From Motiliproteus sp048265065 (GTDB lineage Bacteria > Pseudomonadota > Gammaproteobacteria > Pseudomonadales > Balneatricaceae): a DNA stretch of 64,000 nucleotides. Positions 63,531-64,000 of the stretch are shown here, one piece after another. The notes under the pieces are model-generated. The model was not told the DNA's origin, searched no databases, and saw only the letters and a list, made by a program, of their open reading frames with translations. The position numbers were made by a program, and so were the translations under genes. The stretch covers positions 26,895 to 90,894 of the forward strand of contig JBLXCH010000003.1 in the NCBI GenBank assembly GCA_048265065.1. The letters run 5' to 3'. Each line of letters opens with the position of its first letter. The first letter of the stretch is position 1.

Positions 63531-63895
63531 AGTTCCCTCTAACTGATTGAAATCCATGTTTTTATGGTGCGACACTATAAATGATAATAAGAAGTATTTT
63601 CAATAATAATTAAATTTAAATTTATAACGTACTAAAAAAGAAGTTTTGAGATGGGGAATAAAGATAAATGTCGTGTAGCAGGAGTGAGTAATTAGTTTTC
63701 TGGTTTTAGTATCTGTCGATTTTGACATAATTAATCAAACAGTATTGAAAATAAGTCTCATTTACCTAAGAATACAGCATGAAAAGTAGCCCGACCTTTG
63801 CCATTACAGCAGTTATTTGGATGTCATGTTGGTAGTCAATATCAGTGGTCTGAGTCTTATCTGATGTAGCCAACGATACGCAAAAAGGTGATTTT
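63531..63895. other. AT-rich intergenic region without a gene
   Basis: These 365 bases separate the divergent propeller lipoprotein and a FecR-like gene. The first 90 bases are very AT-rich, with AATAATAATT-type runs. I see no open frame of convincing quality, in particular no sigma factor gene ahead of the FecR-like start. No clear promoter or terminator is seen. Confidence 0.55.
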
Positions 63896-64000
63896 TTGTC
63901 CCAAAGTAAGTTACCTCCTGAAGTGATTGACCAGGCTTGCGTATGGATGGCAAGGCTTTGGGCTGATGATGTGACCGAAGCAGATCAACAGGCTTGCGCT
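63896..64000 (+). CDS. FecR-like anti-sigma protein, N-terminal part (3' partial)
   Basis: The last 105 bases read LSQSKLPPEVIDQACVWMAR, then LWADDVTEADQQACA. The pattern A-x-x-W-x-x-R-L-W followed by an acidic-hydrophilic stretch is that of the DUF4880 N-terminus of FecR proteins, the inner-membrane regulators that control an ECF sigma factor (FecI) for iron or sugar uptake. AAAAAGG lies 6 bases before the TTG. The gene runs off the window, so only the family hint can be given. Confidence 0.5.
   Translation, partial: MSQSKLPPEVIDQACVWMARLWADDVTEADQQACA

Noticed and set aside
63575..63620. Fur-box-like AT-rich sequence near the propeller lipoprotein start
   Set aside because: Only a partial resemblance to GATAAT repeats in an AT-rich stretch; not better than chance by eye.
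1..64000. CRISPR arrays, tRNA or rRNA genes, transposases, prophage genes
   Set aside because: None was recognised on reading the window; no regularly spaced repeats or mobile-element genes were seen.

Overview
This window is the chromosomal replication-origin region of a marine-type gammaproteobacterium, most like the Oceanospirillales/Pseudomonadales. The basis is gene order (gyrB-recF-dnaN-dnaA | rpmH-rnpA-yidC-mnmE-mnmG-rsmG-parA-parB-atpIBEFHAGDC-glmU-glmS, and aroE-hemF-tsaC-dprA-LysM | def-fmt-rsmB-trkA-trkH) together with protein motifs. I cannot name a genus. The sequence is a scaffold with two N runs: 10 Ns inside trkH (19672-19681) and 100 Ns in the dnaA-rpmH intergenic region (36141-36240).

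Layout. 1-6.4 kb: the end of a gamma-carbonic anhydrase, then a CitA/DcuS-type two-component system divergent from a tripartite tricarboxylate transporter operon (tctC-tctB-tctA). 6.6-13.8 kb (minus strand): a Lon-related protease, then aroE, hemF, tsaC, dprA and a LysM protein. 14-23.5 kb (plus strand): def-fmt-rsmB, trkA-trkH-methyltransferase, glyQ-glyS. 23.5-29.2 kb: one perfect 16-bp parS site, an AI-2E-type permease, a YqjD/YqjE/YqjK-like envelope operon, a lamin-tail-domain exported protein with a PEP-CTERM-like tail, and an AsmA-family protein. 29.4-35.7 kb (minus strand): gyrB, recF, dnaN, dnaA. 35.7-36.4 kb: the probable oriC with DnaA boxes. 36.4-45.2 kb: ribosomal protein L34, RNase P protein, YidC, tRNA/rRNA modification enzymes and the ParAB partition system. 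45.3-52.5 kb: the complete F1Fo ATP synthase operon behind a good sigma-70 promoter. 52.6-55.9 kb: glmU-glmS (UDP-GlcNAc synthesis). 55.8-61.4 kb: an accessory molybdenum hydroxylase cluster (MocA-like nucleotidyltransferase, XdhC, large Tat-exported molybdopterin subunit, 2Fe-2S subunit, divergent AraC regulator). 61.4-64 kb: two predicted lipoproteins, one an Asp-box beta-propeller, then the start of a FecR-like anti-sigma protein.

The core genes cover replication initiation (DnaA, DnaN, RecF, GyrB, oriC), segregation (ParA, ParB, parS), translation and membrane insertion (L34, RnpA, YidC, Def, Fmt, GlyQS) and energy (ATP synthase). I found no CRISPR array, tRNA, rRNA, transposase or prophage, and no clearly new multi-gene system. 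The most useful observations are the isolated parS, the trkH gap that hides its fourth selectivity-filter segment, the artefactual 77-bp duplication next to the oriC gap, the PEP-CTERM-like lamin-tail protein, and the self-contained molybdenum hydroxylase cluster.
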